Notes: generated by a model not told the origin, from the letters alone. Counted from the stretch's first letter, positions 36,136-47,804 are shown. The stretch is 64,000 nt of DNA from Pyrrhoderma lamaoense (GCA_002794735.1 NBAZ01000010.1:372001-436000); one strand, 5' to 3'. Program-made: numbers and translations.

Positions 36136-38394
36136 ATGAGCGCGGATACTTACCTTTCTACATTATGCATCCTTTTACTGGGTTTATGGGTATCTACGAA
36201 ACTCTTTTATCGGACCAAGAATTCACTATCAAGTAATTCAAATTCTCTGTGTTGTATACCCGGGCCTAGGGGTTTACCCTTCTTTGGAAACGAGTTTCAA
36301 ATACCTCGAGATAAGCAATGGTTGCTCTTTGATCAATGGAGTAAAAAATATGGCGAGCAAGCTTAGTATATCAATATTCTCAACATAACCCTTAATGCCC
36401 TCTAGGGATATTTTGAAAATCGTGAATATGGGACAGACTTCCATTATATTGAGCTCTTCAGAAATTGCCCTGGATCTTTTGGAGACAAAAGGTACAACAT
36501 ATACTCGTTAAGGAACTTTGATAGTATAACTAGCATGCCTATCAAACACTAGGGAATATTTACTCAGATAGACCTCGAGCAATAATGGCTGGCGAATTGT
36601 GAGCTACAAGACTAACGCCGACCTATTGATATATATTAACTCGTTAAATATCTAGAGTAGGATGGGATCGAGGTCTAGGATATGCTAGTTATGGGAACCG
36701 ATTCAAGGAGTTTCGAAAAATGTTTCACCAAACATTAGGTCCTCGTGCTGTTCAAGAACTGTATTGCCTGCAAGAAGAGGAGACTCGCGGTCTCCTTCTT
36801 CGCCTACACCAAAAACCTGAAGCATTCATAAAACACGCCCGTCAGTAAGTCTCATTTCTACTTTTAATATGTTGTTTGATACACTCCCTCTTAGCAGCGC
36901 TGGGTCTTCAATCCTGAGGTTAGCTTATGGATATACTGTAAAGGGAGATGATGATCCATTAGTGAAGATTGTCGAAGAAGCCATGATCGGTTTCTCCAAG
37001 GCTTCCGAACCAGGCGCTTTCTTAGTGGATCGGTTTCCCTTCTGTAAGAAGTTCACTCTATGACAACTATAAGATACTATCATGCCCCTAGTAAATCTTC
37101 TTCCCGATTGGTTACCCGGTGTAGGCTTCAAGAAACTTGCAAAATCAATGCGAAGAGACCTAGAACGCTTGTATAATATCCCATTTCGCTATGTCGAAAG
37201 TGAAATGGTGGGTGGCTGCATACAGTCAAACTTTAGAAGCTGACCTTTTCGTTTCGTCTTCGTGCATATGCAAAATTGTCTACCATGAACATAGAATATT
37301 GGGAACTTTGCTGCCTCATTCACATCAAGATACTTATCACAAGCCGAGGGTTATTCCAAAGAAATGGTGAAAGCTGCCGCTGCCTCTCTTTATTCTGGTA
37401 AGCTCTCATACATATGTTATAATGCGCATTTACAATAAACTAACAACTAACATATGCTAGGCGGTGCCGACACCGTAGGTGCTGTTTTTATCTATTGATG
37501 ACAAGTCTTAATAACATTAAAAATAATTTTTATCAGACACCTTCTTCAATTGTATCATTTATCCTGGCCATGACACTGCATCCTGTAATCCAGTCCAAAG
37601 GTCAAGCGGAAGTTGACTCGGTTCTGGAGGGGAAACGACTTCCGAGAATCTCAGATAGGAGCTCCTTACCATACGTAGACGCAATAGTGAAGGAGGTCTT
37701 ACGCTGGAATCCAGTCGTTCCGCTTGGTCAGTAAGGATACTATTGCTAAGTTGTTTCTACCAGGTTCCTTTAATCATTAAGTGCCATGTAGGTCTCCCGC
37801 ATCGATTGATGCAAGACGATGAATATAAGGGTTTTAAAATCAAGCGAGGAACCACTGTATGGGCAAATATATGGTATGTACTCAGTGATATCAACTAACA
37901 TGACTTGATCTGAGAAAAACGAGGTCAATCCTTCATGATGAGAATAAATTCCCTGAACCAATGAAGTTCAGCCCATAACGTTTTTTCAATAAGAAGTTAA
38001 ATAGGGAGTCAGATCCATCTTACTTAGCGTTTGGTTTTGGGAGGAGGTAACTGGATCCCCTGTGTACTTATGAAGTTCGAATATGTGAAACAAATTCCAT
38101 AGGATCTGCCCTGGGATGCATTTTGCAGAGAATTCTATATTTATTGCGGTTGCCTCCATACTGTCGGTTTTCAACATCACGAAGGTGACTGAACCGTCGG
38201 GCCAAACAGTCGAACCCGTAGTTGACTATTCTGGCTTTATCAGGTATAGGTATATGCACACAATTTCTTTACTAGTCTCTCTGACTTGACTACTGGACTT
38301 TATCAGTCATCCAAAGCCCTTTCGCTGTGATATCAAGATACGATCTTCTGAAGCAGATATGCTCATCTGCGGTGGAGGTAACTTAGATAACTAA
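36136..38394 (+). pseudogene. Cytochrome P450 with an in-frame stop before the heme site
   Basis: Multi-exon microsomal P450 of about 500 residues, close in pattern to the fungal CYP64/O-methylsterigmatocystin-oxidoreductase-like group. Motifs in order: N-terminal membrane anchor (LCILLLGLWVSTKLF), Pro-rich hinge (CIPGPRGLPFFGNEF), IYSDRPRAIM, GWDRGLGYASYG, LLPDWLPGVGFKK, the I-helix GGADT motif, the K-helix ExxR (VDAIVKEVLRWNPVVP) and the heme loop FGFGRRICPG (split by an intron). At 37976-37978 a TAA replaces the usual acidic codon in the FSP-x-RF motif, in frame with clear coding on both sides; a truncated product would lack the heme cysteine. Intron 1 (36357-36405, 49 nt) must use a GC donor to join KYGE to DILKIVNMG. 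All other joins are normal GT-AG. The stop could be real inactivation or a base error. Confidence 0.8.
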
Positions 38395-38481
38395 TTTTAT
38401 TACTTCAGTGATATTCAGACAAGTAGTCGAGGAATGTACTTGCATTAACTTGATTAAGAGTTTTTGAGTGCATGTATACAA

Positions 38482-38496
38482 TCGCGTCGCGTCGCG
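38482..38496. promoter_or_regulatory. Direct TCGCG repeat upstream of the acidic gene
   Basis: Three consecutive TCGCG units (TCGCGTCGCGTCGCG) form a GC island in AT-rich DNA about 165 bp before the start at 38659. The CGCGT cores resemble MBF-type sites. Function is inferred only from position. Confidence 0.35.
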
Positions 38497-38658
38497 GTCA
38501 TGTGATAGTGTTATTTCCTTTATGTAACGGTTACGCTTTGTGTGAAATTTGGTCACAACCCGAAAGTGGCCTAAGTTGGTCCCCTTTTGTCAATATCAAC
38601 CACCTATCTATTCCATCTTTGTAACCCTTGCGATATCCTTTCCTTGTCTCCTAACACC

Positions 38659-40364
38659 ATGTCCTGCTCGCGTGCCTCTCTCAAGCGCTCCCGTGATGTT
38701 TTTGATTCATCATCTATTGCATCGTCGACTCCACCACAACGATTAACAAAACGATACCATCTTGACTCCGATGCTTCTTTTGACGGTTATACTCCATTCC
38801 ACCAACCCTCTGACTCTCCGACCAACCCATTTGGACGTATTAAAACGTTTTCTCCTCGATCTCTTCCTCATTCTACCCCATCTTCTGGTCATCTGATTTT
38901 ACGCTTTCAACTCGGCCAACAAGCGGGTAATGTACACCGCATTGCTTGTGTGCCAGATAATTACACATTCTGGCACCTCGCTAAATTGACGCAATTTCTA
39001 TTTGGCTGGAAAGATACAAAAAAGCAAAGAAATCCTTACAACCGGCTAGAAAAAATTGAACGTCGAGTTGAGCATGTCTTTACTGTGCAAAAGCGGGTGG
39101 TTTTCTATGCTTCGGCGAAGCATGCAGGCCTCTTCAAAGAAGGGAGGACTGTAGTACACGTAGCAGAGAACATTAAAAAACTTCGCCCGTACTGTGAGGA
39201 TGAGGCTCCATGGGAGCATGAAGAAAGATACACACTTCGAGACCTGTGGCATTACCCGGGTCGATACAATGAAACATCACGAGCGATCATTTTTGTAAGC
39301 CCTGATTCCTAAATACATTATATGTACTTATACTAAAGTATGAACTTCAAATTCTATAGGAATACGACGTACTATCATCTTTAAAGGATGCTGTCTATAT
39401 TACTATTTATAATGATACCGATAAACTCAACGTTACTCAAGCTGATCTGGATGACCTGTCCAATGTACCTTTTGTTCTTCAGGGCCAAGGGCTTCCAGAT
39501 GATGATGAAGACGATGACGACTTCCCTCTTGATCTTCAGCAATGGAATGAACCTGGGGTTTTCGAAAAGTATCTTCAAAGTCAAGGTGTAGAAGAAGAAG
39601 AAGACGAGGTTTGTGCTTGTATCATCTATAACGTATGGTGATTTGTAAGCTCACAATCTTCGTTTTTTTTTTGTTAAAATTAGCGACCTGCATCAGTCCG
39701 TTTAGCCGAAGAACAAGCTCTTGTACAGAAACGCATGACTGCCCCTCTTCCTGATAAATTACCCATTGACGAAGAAGATATCAAGGATCCAGAGGTCGAG
39801 GATGAGCCACCCAAGCATCGGATGCTTACTAGCTACTTAGCAAAGCCTGCCTTGAAATCTGAGCCCGCACCTGCCCCGGTAAACGAGGAGAGGGTAGTAG
39901 CGGCCGAATCTCCAAGTGCTGCTGATGAGGATGACACGAATGAAGATGAAGACGCAAATGGGGATGAGGATGGAGACAGGCACGAGGACGAGGATGGAGA
40001 CAGGCCCGGGGATGAGGGTGAGGATGCAGATGCAGATTGGGAAAAAGATGATCGTGATCAGTTAGAATTGTCTCCCGTCAAGAAGCAGCCATTACCGTCA
40101 CGACTCTTCCAAGTGTTAGAGGGAAATAAAACTACCATCAGCACAGATACAGCCAATCCTTTCCGCCGCAAGTCCATTACGACTTTATCGGAGTTTCAAA
40201 AGCCAATTCATCAAAAGACCTTACTGGCCAATAAGCTTAGTGCCCCTAACCTCGCAGCTAAGGCTGCTGCGGTTCGTACTGCTGCTGTTGAAGTTCGAAG
40301 GGTTACTTCAAGAATCGAAGTTCGACGGGAGAGAGACCCATACGAAAGCGAAGGAGAAGTATAG
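38659..40364 (+). CDS. Acidic protein of unknown function with one folded N-terminal domain
   Basis: Three exons (38659-39294, 39360-39608, 39684-40364), all phase 0, give 521 residues with an intact frame. Residues about 75-280 look folded (HLILRFQLGQQAGNVHRIAC, NYTFWHLAKLTQFLFGWKD). The pattern of an initial strand, a helix ending in GW-D, and later strands recalls the pRiA4b ORF-3-like fold found in many fungal proteins, but the match is too weak to assert. The rest is strongly acidic, with an imperfect repeat (DEDGDRHEDEDGDRPGDEGED, about 39960-40025). A basic C-terminal segment (SRIEVRRERDPYESEGEV) ends the protein. A nuclear or chaperone-like role would fit the composition but is speculation. 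Confidence 0.75.
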
Positions 40365-40693
40365 TTTGGTGTCGAGATCATCTTTACGACTGCGATACCT
40401 ACTCTCTTCAGCATTTCCCTTCAACTATCTTTACTTGTTAATTTCACTGTACTTCTCCATCACTGCATTTACAACTCCTAGCAATGAGTTCTCTGCTCCA
40501 ATCACCTTTACTCCGCTTCCATCCCACGCACTTCCAGAATCCGTAGATTGTTTATTTTACGATGTTAAATACATATATTATTCTTGGAAATCAGATTGAA
40601 CCAGATGATTGCAATACATGAATTTTAATCAAGAACTTGTGAAACTATATGGAATAGATGAACTCTGTGAAGATAAAAACTAATCAATGACTA
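40365..40693. other. Short convergent intergenic region
   Basis: The 329 bp lie between the 3' ends of the acidic gene (+) and the nuclease gene (-). No gene is seen; short open frames here are shadows or chance. Confidence 0.6.
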
Positions 40694-41954
40694 TCAAATC
40701 CCAAGATAAAGTGGTACCGTATCCTCGGTAGCATAGAGGTAATTTAAGATAGCGGCTAATCGTATTCCTCCCTTTGCGAGTAGTTCTTCAATAAGGAATG
40801 CCTTCTTGATAGCACCTGAATATTCTGGAGTGTCGAGTTCTAAATACGTGAAACTAGAGTCCAGGTTATCCTCAGCATCTCTAGCAGCGTTGATGTAGAG
40901 CTCGTCCAATGCAGGAGGCCAGATGATGTCACAGTTAAGTTGGTGCATAGGTTCAGCCCAAGCGTACGGGCAAATAAGACTATTATCAGTAGGGGGTATA
41001 TTTGATGGCGGAGAAACGTCATTCTCTCTCTTCACAGTAGTCGTTAGGGGCTGTTGTCCAGAGTACTCGTTAAGGTATGTTTCAGTTGATGGTTCTTCAG
41101 GTTGTATGGTACCAATAGGGCAAGAGATCCATTCATCGATTTTATCTGCAAATCGACCGAAGATACCCTCGTGCATGATCTGCCGGATATATGGATCGTA
41201 GATCGTTCCTCGTAATGCACTTTCGACCTGTTTAGAAGGTAACGGTAACGTGTAATTCTGGGGAATGGTACGCAATGACTTCGCAATCAAGCGGGAATCC
41301 CATACGGAATGTAAGTCTAGTAGGAAAAGTCAGATTTACAGATTTCATCAATCATCCAGCTCCAGGAACACGAAGACTTTGATGGGTAGAGCAAGAGACT
41401 AACTGGTAACACGCCCATCAAACCTAACTTTAACACCATTACCTCCCTTTTCTCGTCCGGTCAAGTGAAGTGGCTGATGCAAGTCACCAAGGAAGTGGAT
41501 GAGGAACTTCAATGCTTCTTCTTCTCCCGGGTTGCCAGCGTTAATCCATTCTGTCGTATTCTGAATTGCGCTTAGTACGTTAGCTCCCGGAGCACCCTGC
41601 CAACCCTCATCTCCGAAAACGCAGTGTTGTGAAGGGTGGTCATCGACTCCGTTTACATAGTGAAGCGTCGAAGACCAGTGCATGAACCGCCTCACGTTGT
41701 CTGCCCAAGCCGCTACGGGCGCCAGATGACAATTCGCGTACCGTGGAAGTACATCACAAAGGTGCTCAACGACAGATGGGTGGAGATGAATTTGGGCAAT
41801 TGTTGCAACTATTTCATGCCCTGATCAGAATAGGTAGCCGTCAGACCAACTTCGTTTGTTAGTTTCAAACCACAGATAGGTACGTACCCACTGCACCCCA
41901 GGCAGCTACAGACCGCGCACCCGCAACCACTGCGAGGAAAGACGTGAGCCTCAT
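40694..41954 (-). CDS. Secreted S1/P1-type zinc nuclease
   Basis: Multi-exon gene of about 370 residues. It begins with a signal peptide (MRLTSFLAVVAGARSVAA) cleaved before the Trp of WGAVGHE. In this family the N-terminal Trp and the nearby His are zinc ligands. Other ligand motifs follow in order: APVAAWAD, MHWSSTLHYVN, FLIHFLGDLHQPLHL and, across an exon junction, TNLHSVWDSRLIAKSLR. Together they supply the three-zinc site. The C-terminal part has the usual YLELDTPEYSG helix region and GGIRLAAILNYL. The enzyme cuts single-stranded DNA and RNA and removes 3' phosphates, typically outside the cell for nutrient scavenging. Cysteines for the family disulphides are present. The frame is intact through all joins I checked. 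Confidence 0.92.
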
Positions 41955-42391
41955 ACCCAAAATCTCCTTCTAAGAAGTATCGTAACAGATGAGGAGAATT
42001 GGCAAGACTGAAGTTTATATACTAGCCACAGCCTTTGTGGGCCGAGATCTTCATTCGATCTTTTCAATGAAATTGCCGAAGCGTTTAAGCCACTTTATTG
42101 AATAATCCCCGATTAGGTATTCTCCGTTACTCAAGCCGTAATTATAACTGGAACACATTGTACATGTACATACATACTCATATAAGATTGAAATTCTAAG
42201 CGCGTGGTTTTAATACTACTCCTAAGTATGGGGGTACATTCTGCAAAGTCTAGCCTTCGATATTTATACTCATTCTAACCTGTTTTTTTAAGAAAAATGT
42301 AGTAGATATTAACACAATTGGGTAGCACACAAAACTGAGAGAGTAAAACAGTAATAATATAATGTAAAGAAGTAAAAAATTATGAGAAAAC
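41955..42391. other. Intergenic, no gene seen
   Basis: The 437 bp lie between the nuclease start and the Rpt6 3' end, both on the minus strand. T-rich on the minus strand; no gene, repeat or clear promoter motif is seen. Confidence 0.55.
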
Positions 42392-43923
42392 CTAAGAGAA
42401 AAGCTTGTTGACAGATGTATTTCCGTCTTGGTTCTTCTTGAGGACCTGTTCATAGCAATGTTTTTCAGAACGCATTCAAAAACCCTTATAGTTGAAAATC
42501 TGACCTTAGCAATAGCGAACTCAAAATCTTCTTGTGTAACATGTTGTCGGCGTTCTCGGAGCGCATACATACCTAATAAGCGACATAAGTACAATTTCGA
42601 TGAGATGTTATTGTGTATCAGGCTTACCTGCTTCTGTGCAGATACCTCGAACCTCGGCACCGGAACATTGCCCCATTTTCTCAGCAAGAGCACGTAGATT
42701 GATTCCGCGTTGGAGAGACATCTTTTGCGTAGGGTTAGCAATAACGGACGTAGTCAAGATAGGCAATACTTACTTTGCGGGAGTGAATGCGCAAGATGCT
42801 GACCCGAGCCTCTGGACCTGGAGGCGGGAATTCGATCTTTCTGTCAATACGCCCAGGTCGTAGGAGAGCAGAATCAAGAATATCTAATACGGTAGTAAGT
42901 ATTGAAGAATTAGATCAGAGAATTGGACTGACCTATCCTGTTGGTGGCCATAATAACCTTGATGTTTTTCGTAGGCTCGAAACCATCAAGCTGGTTTAGC
43001 AACTCCAACATAGTTCGCTGCACCTCCGAGTCTCCACCTCCGCTACCACTTTCTCCTCGAGAGCTACCGATGGAGTCGATTTCATCCATGAAGATGATAC
43101 TCGGAGCATGCTCTCGGGCCATTACGAACAATTCACGAACCATTCGTGAACCTTCACCAATATATTTTTGCACCAATTCTGATCCAGATACACGAATAAA
43201 CCGACAGTCTGTATGATGGGCAACGGCACGGGCAAGCAAGGTTTTTCCTGTACCAGGGGGACCGTATAGCAATACTCCTTTAGGCTGAGCGATACCAAGT
43301 GATTCGAAAAGCTCTGGGTGTTTGACTGGTAATTCGATGACTTCTTTAATCTCTTTAATTTGTTTGTCTAGACCTCCAACCATTTCATATGTACTGTCGG
43401 GTACTTTTTCGACCATCATGAGTGAAACAAGTGGGTCAACTTTGTTCGGTAAGACCTTGTGTATAGTGTAAGAATCGGCGCGTAAGGCTATCCGAAGTGA
43501 AGGCTTAAGAGAGCTAATGGCGATATCAGGATCACAGTCAACGACTTAATGGTACTTGTGAGTTCTTTGTTTCAGAAGAGCTAAGCTAGAGACATACTAT
43601 ATTTCCCTTCTGGCTGCACCTTAACGAGTACCTTATTCTTCCCATAACTTTAACTACTTCACCCACATAACTCCCGGGTTCATGGAGAAGTTGGAGCTCT
43701 TCTCTCAGTAAGCGTACTATTCCAGGCCACAATATATGAGATAACTTCTGAACTGAGCTTCATAATTATGCATACCTCTAGCATTTAAGGCATTCCGTTG
43801 TGCTTCAAGGCGGCGTAAGTTTTGTGTCTTGCGGTTGATAGTAAGCTCTGCAGCTTCTATCTTTGCTTGGTAGTAGGATTTGATGCCACCGGGATTAGCT
43901 GGTGCAACGACTGCTACTGGCAT
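42392..43923 (-). CDS. RPT6: 26S proteasome regulatory ATPase Rpt6 (one apparent missing base)
   Basis: Multi-exon AAA+ ATPase of about 400 residues, a subunit of the hetero-hexameric ring that unfolds substrates and opens the 20S core. N-terminal coiled coil ([20 protein letters not shown]), OB-fold ([25 protein letters not shown]), Walker A (GPPGTGKT), Walker B (IIFMDEIDS), sensor region ([17 protein letters not shown]) and a C-terminal helical part ([20 protein letters not shown]) are all present; the protein ends NKLFS. Rpt6 rather than another Rpt is indicated by [19 protein letters not shown] and the N-terminal pattern. One base seems to be missing at a G3 run (CCC at 43641-43643), between KVMG and NKVLVKV. 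Since Rpt6 is essential and everything else is intact, this is best read as a sequence error. It shares a 214-bp divergent promoter with PIG-A. Confidence 0.95.
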
Positions 43924-44137
43924 GATGACGGCAATAAATTGAGAGAATAGGTGAATGTATTCAAAGACTTGACACGGTAGGACGCGCGTTCGGTCTATCT
44001 TGATGACTAAGCAGAGCATATCTCTTTTAATTCCCTTTTATAGGACACGCGTCTCGATCACTCGACATAAACTGTTTTCCTTTCCTGTTGTATATCACGG
44101 AGATCTGGATAATGTCTTCGCGGACAATACATATAAA
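43924..44137. promoter_or_regulatory. 214-bp divergent promoter between RPT6 and GPI3
   Basis: The two start codons (43923 on -, 44138 on +) are only 214 bp apart, so both genes must share this segment. It contains GGACGCGCGTTCG (about 43979-43991) and a perfect ACGCGT at 44047-44052, two MBF-type cores in an otherwise AT-rich stretch. Shared control is inferred. Confidence 0.55.
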
Positions 44138-45926
44138 ATGGCGCATTTTGCGATAGCGTGAGAGCTACGGGAACTTTAACGCCAATAGCCTGACACTGAA
44201 TAAACTTTCTGTAGGATGATATCCGACTTTTTTCATCCAAATGTTGGAGGTGTGGAAAATCACATCTATATGTTGAGCGCAGAGCTCCTACGTAGAGGGC
44301 ATAAAGTTATAATAATAACGCATTCTCATCCTCCTGATCGTGTCGGTATCAGATGGCTTCTGCCCGGACTTAAAGTCTATCATATCCCATTTATAACGCT
44401 TGCTTCATCTGCTACGTTACCAAACTTCTTCACGTTTTTACCATATTACCGTACAATAATGCTCCGTGAACGTATTAATATTGTTCACGCACACGCATCC
44501 TTGTCATCCCTTGGTCATGAGGGAATACTGCATGCTCATCATCTGGGTATAAGGACCGTTTTTACGGATCACTCTCTGTTCGGATTTGAAGACGCTGCAA
44601 GTATACTGACGAACAAGTTGCTGGAAGCAACGCTGGCCAATGTAGATGGTGTTATATGTGTATCACATACGGGGTAACCTCAGATATGCTAATGAGATAT
44701 ATATAAACTCTAACAAAAAATATCTTTAGTCGCGAAAACACGGTTCTCCGATCTTGTATACAACCCTCTATTGCTCATGTCATACCTAATGCATTGATAG
44801 TCGACCAGTTCAAGCCAGCGCTTCTACCGAAGCCCACTGATACAAGTACGCACATAACTCGCTCTCGATATCTCCTTTGGTTTAACATAGCTCCTCGGCA
44901 TAGTCAATATAGTTGTCATCTCCAGACTTGCGTACAGGAAAGGAATAGACCTCCTTGTAGCTACTGCTCCTAGGATATGTGCCCTATTCCCTAACGTTCA
45001 CTTCATAGTGGGTAAGTCGAAGTTAAAGCTCCTCCTCCTTTTGGGTACTGAATTCAATATTCTAACTGTAGGAGGTGATGGTCCAAAGCTCATTGACCTT
45101 TTACAAATGAGAGAGAAACATCTGCTACAGGATCGCATTGAATTACGTGGATCAATCAAGCACGAGGACGTTAGAAGTGTCAGTTTACATGCACTATTCC
45201 TACAAACCTTTATCTAATTTTTATACAGGTTTTGGTTGAAGGTTCAATATTTCTGAATACATCGCTTACAGAAGCTTTTGGAACTGCTATCCTTGAAGCG
45301 GCATGCGCTGGCTTGTACGTAGTATCTACGCGTGTTGGAGGCGTACCGGAAGTCCTCCCCGAAGATATGATTTCCTTCGCTCTTCCGGAAGAAGATGGTA
45401 TAAATATATATATCACCCGCATTTCTATACAAAACTTATTGGTAAATAGATGTTGTACGGGCGATTTCAGAGGCTATCAAGCGTGTCAGTGAAGGACTCC
45501 ATGATCCATTAGCTGCACACGAGCGGGTTCGATTATTCTACAACTGGAAGGATGTAGCTACACGTACTGAGAAGGTTTATGACTTTGTGGCCACCGCAGA
45601 AGAGAAGGATCTCTGGACAAGGATGAAGCGGTAAGGATAATCGGTCTTTAGTATTTTAATATTTCTAATAAACCACATACAGAACATATGCTTTGGGAAG
45701 ATTTGCTGGTCTAATCTACGTTGTTATCCTAATTATGGATGTGTTCTTCTTCAATATACTCGAGTGGCTTATTCCTAGAGGGGATATAGACTATGTCCCC
45801 GAGGAGTATGATTGGACCCAGAAACGTTTCGAAGAATATGCATCAGTAAGCTCGAAGTTTATGGATGATTGTAAACCCAATGTTGACTCATACATATCAG
45901 CAATATTATTATGGCTTACAGTCTAA
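44138..45926 (+). CDS. GPI3: PIG-A/Gpi3, catalytic subunit of GPI-GlcNAc transferase
   Basis: Multi-exon gene of about 480 residues. The first exon (44138-44158) splices to give [19 protein letters not shown], the family N-terminus. Glycosyltransferase family 4 motifs follow: [60 protein letters not shown] and the nucleotide-sugar motif with the conserved E-x7-E pair ([19 protein letters not shown]). A C-terminal hydrophobic segment ([20 protein letters not shown]) anchors it in the ER membrane. The enzyme transfers GlcNAc to phosphatidylinositol, the first step of GPI-anchor synthesis, on the cytosolic ER face. All exon joins stay in frame, including a phase-1 join before NIVVISR that needs the second of two nearby AG acceptors. 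Confidence 0.95.
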
Positions 45927-46237
45927 TTAACCGCAGAGCTGGCTACAGGACAGTAACCCGGGTGTATGGAAATAATGATTTACCTATCTCTCGAAGTAAT
46001 CCCAGATATATCTAAAATCGTGTTGTGCGGATAGTATAGATTATTAGACGATAGTACGCGTTTGCGACGAAGAACGGTCCCATTGGACTCATATGTATAT
46101 TCAACTGCATTCATAAGCAAACAAACATAACGGCTCAACCATATTTACCATTTATGTAAATTTGACCAGTGATCGTCATGAGCAACTCTGAATTTTGAAT
46201 CTCACTTCTCACTGTATCTAGGCAAAAAAACTCAAAC
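45927..46237. other. Short intergenic region
   Basis: The 311 bp lie between GPI3 and the methyltransferase gene, both on +. No gene or clear site is seen. Confidence 0.55.
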
Positions 46238-47804
46238 ATGTTCAAGTTCAATTTCATAGATGAGGACCTAGAGACAACCGAAACGGAAAAACAAGCCTCT
46301 CTAAGCTCTTCCCATGCAAACCAGCGGCCAATGGGTGCAGAAAATCTGACTAGGTCCAGTGAAGCGGGTTGTATGCACAAAAAGCATAACAATGCAAAGG
46401 AGCTAACATTAGATGAATTGGTATGCTTAAACACATTCTTGCTCACCTAGAGTAACTAATAACACTAATCTTCTCTGGACGTGCTGAAAGGCAGGCTAAA
46501 TCTCTTCCTCCTGCCTTGTCATATTCTCCTCTCGTTGTTCCATTCACCAACAAAGAAAATCTCACCCAACAACCAGTCTCATCAACCCAACAAGTGGACT
46601 CGTATAAACCTGATGAAGAATCACAGTTAGTGGCAAAAGCGAAAAACCTGATGCATCGTTGAAATCAACTGCAGAGCCAAGACAGATTAGATCTAGCATA
46701 ACTCTGCTTCGACGAGATCTATACGATGCTCGATACCAGCTCATTTCTGAAGCAACTGGAGATTCAGATGAAGCCTCATCATCAAAAGGACCAGAAGACA
46801 GCTTAGACTTCGTCAACAACCCATCGGATCTCGTCCCAGGAGTGTATGAAGGCGGATTAAAAACTTGGGAATGCAGTCTTGATCTCATCGACTGTTTATC
46901 GAGCATGTACCCTGACCCTTACTGGATGAAAGGAAAGCGAATTTTTGAAGTAAGTATCAGAAAGAAAGATTACACGACTTGAATAACGGTGCTAATGATA
47001 GATTATTCTAAGATTGGCTGTGGTACTGCAGCACCCTCTCTTTACCTACTCCGGCTGTTATTCTCAGATTTGAGTACGGAAAATTCATCTCAGACAGAAA
47101 TCGTACTACAAGACTACAATGACCTAGTACTGAGATTAGTAACATTCCCTAACGTCCTTCTCACTTGGTGTACGTGTACACATATTCACAAGATTCTTGC
47201 CTTGCTAATAGAAACCTCTATCAGACGCTTCCCCCTTAGCTGAGGCGTACAGGGAACGAAGAGATCCGGACGAGGATCCATTCGACCCCAGCAAAGCAGG
47301 GATATGTCGATTCTCCCTGAGCTCTTATCCGAGTTCCAGTCTTCCTTAGAGTCTCGAAGAATTACGATCAGATTTATCTCAGGATCCTGGCAATCTCTCA
47401 CCACTGACGAGAAGCAAACCTCACTCATTCTAAAATATCCATTCGACGTAGTTCTGACTTCGGAGACTATCTATAACGTAAAATATCTCCCAACACTTAT
47501 CAACTTGCTCAAACTTGCAATGGGGAAGTCCAATTCCAGAGAAGCATCTTCGGATACGATTGCCGAGAAGATAGATACAAAACTGACGTTGAAAGAGAGT
47601 GGAAAGAGCTCCGAAAGCTCATGCCTCGTTGCCGCAAAGGTGCTATATTTCGGTGTCGGGGGTAGCATAAGATACTTTGAGCGCTCAATTGAACGACAAG
47701 GGGGAAGACGGACAGTGTTCTTCAAAGGAAAGATGGAGTTGGGCGAACAGTCTTACGTCTCATATGGGATTAATGGCGTAGTGTCATTGATTTTACACTT
47801 GTGA
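46238..47804 (+). CDS. HPM1: Hpm1/METTL18-type protein-histidine methyltransferase (two apparent missing bases)
   Basis: SAM-dependent methyltransferase that modifies a histidine of ribosomal protein uL3 in yeast and human homologues. The N-terminus MFKFNFIDEDLE matches the family. Then come LLRRDLYDARYQLIS, the strongly conserved EGGLKTWECSLDLIDCL, SAM motif I (IGCGTAAPSLYLL), LQDYNDLVLRLVTFPNVLLTWY, GSW, and a C-terminal FGVGGSIRYFER. The first intron is phase 0 and the LTWY codon is split by a GTACGT donor. Two one-base gaps are needed: one near 46615-46625 (before SGKSEKPDASLK), and one at a G3 run near 47299-47301 (before MSILPELLSEFQ). Domain content on both sides is family-typical, so error in the sequence is more likely than decay. 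Confidence 0.88.

Noticed and set aside
26680..38394. ALDH-ALDH-SIN3-P450 as a biosynthetic gene cluster
   Set aside because: No backbone synthase, transporter or pathway regulator is present and a global corepressor lies in the middle.
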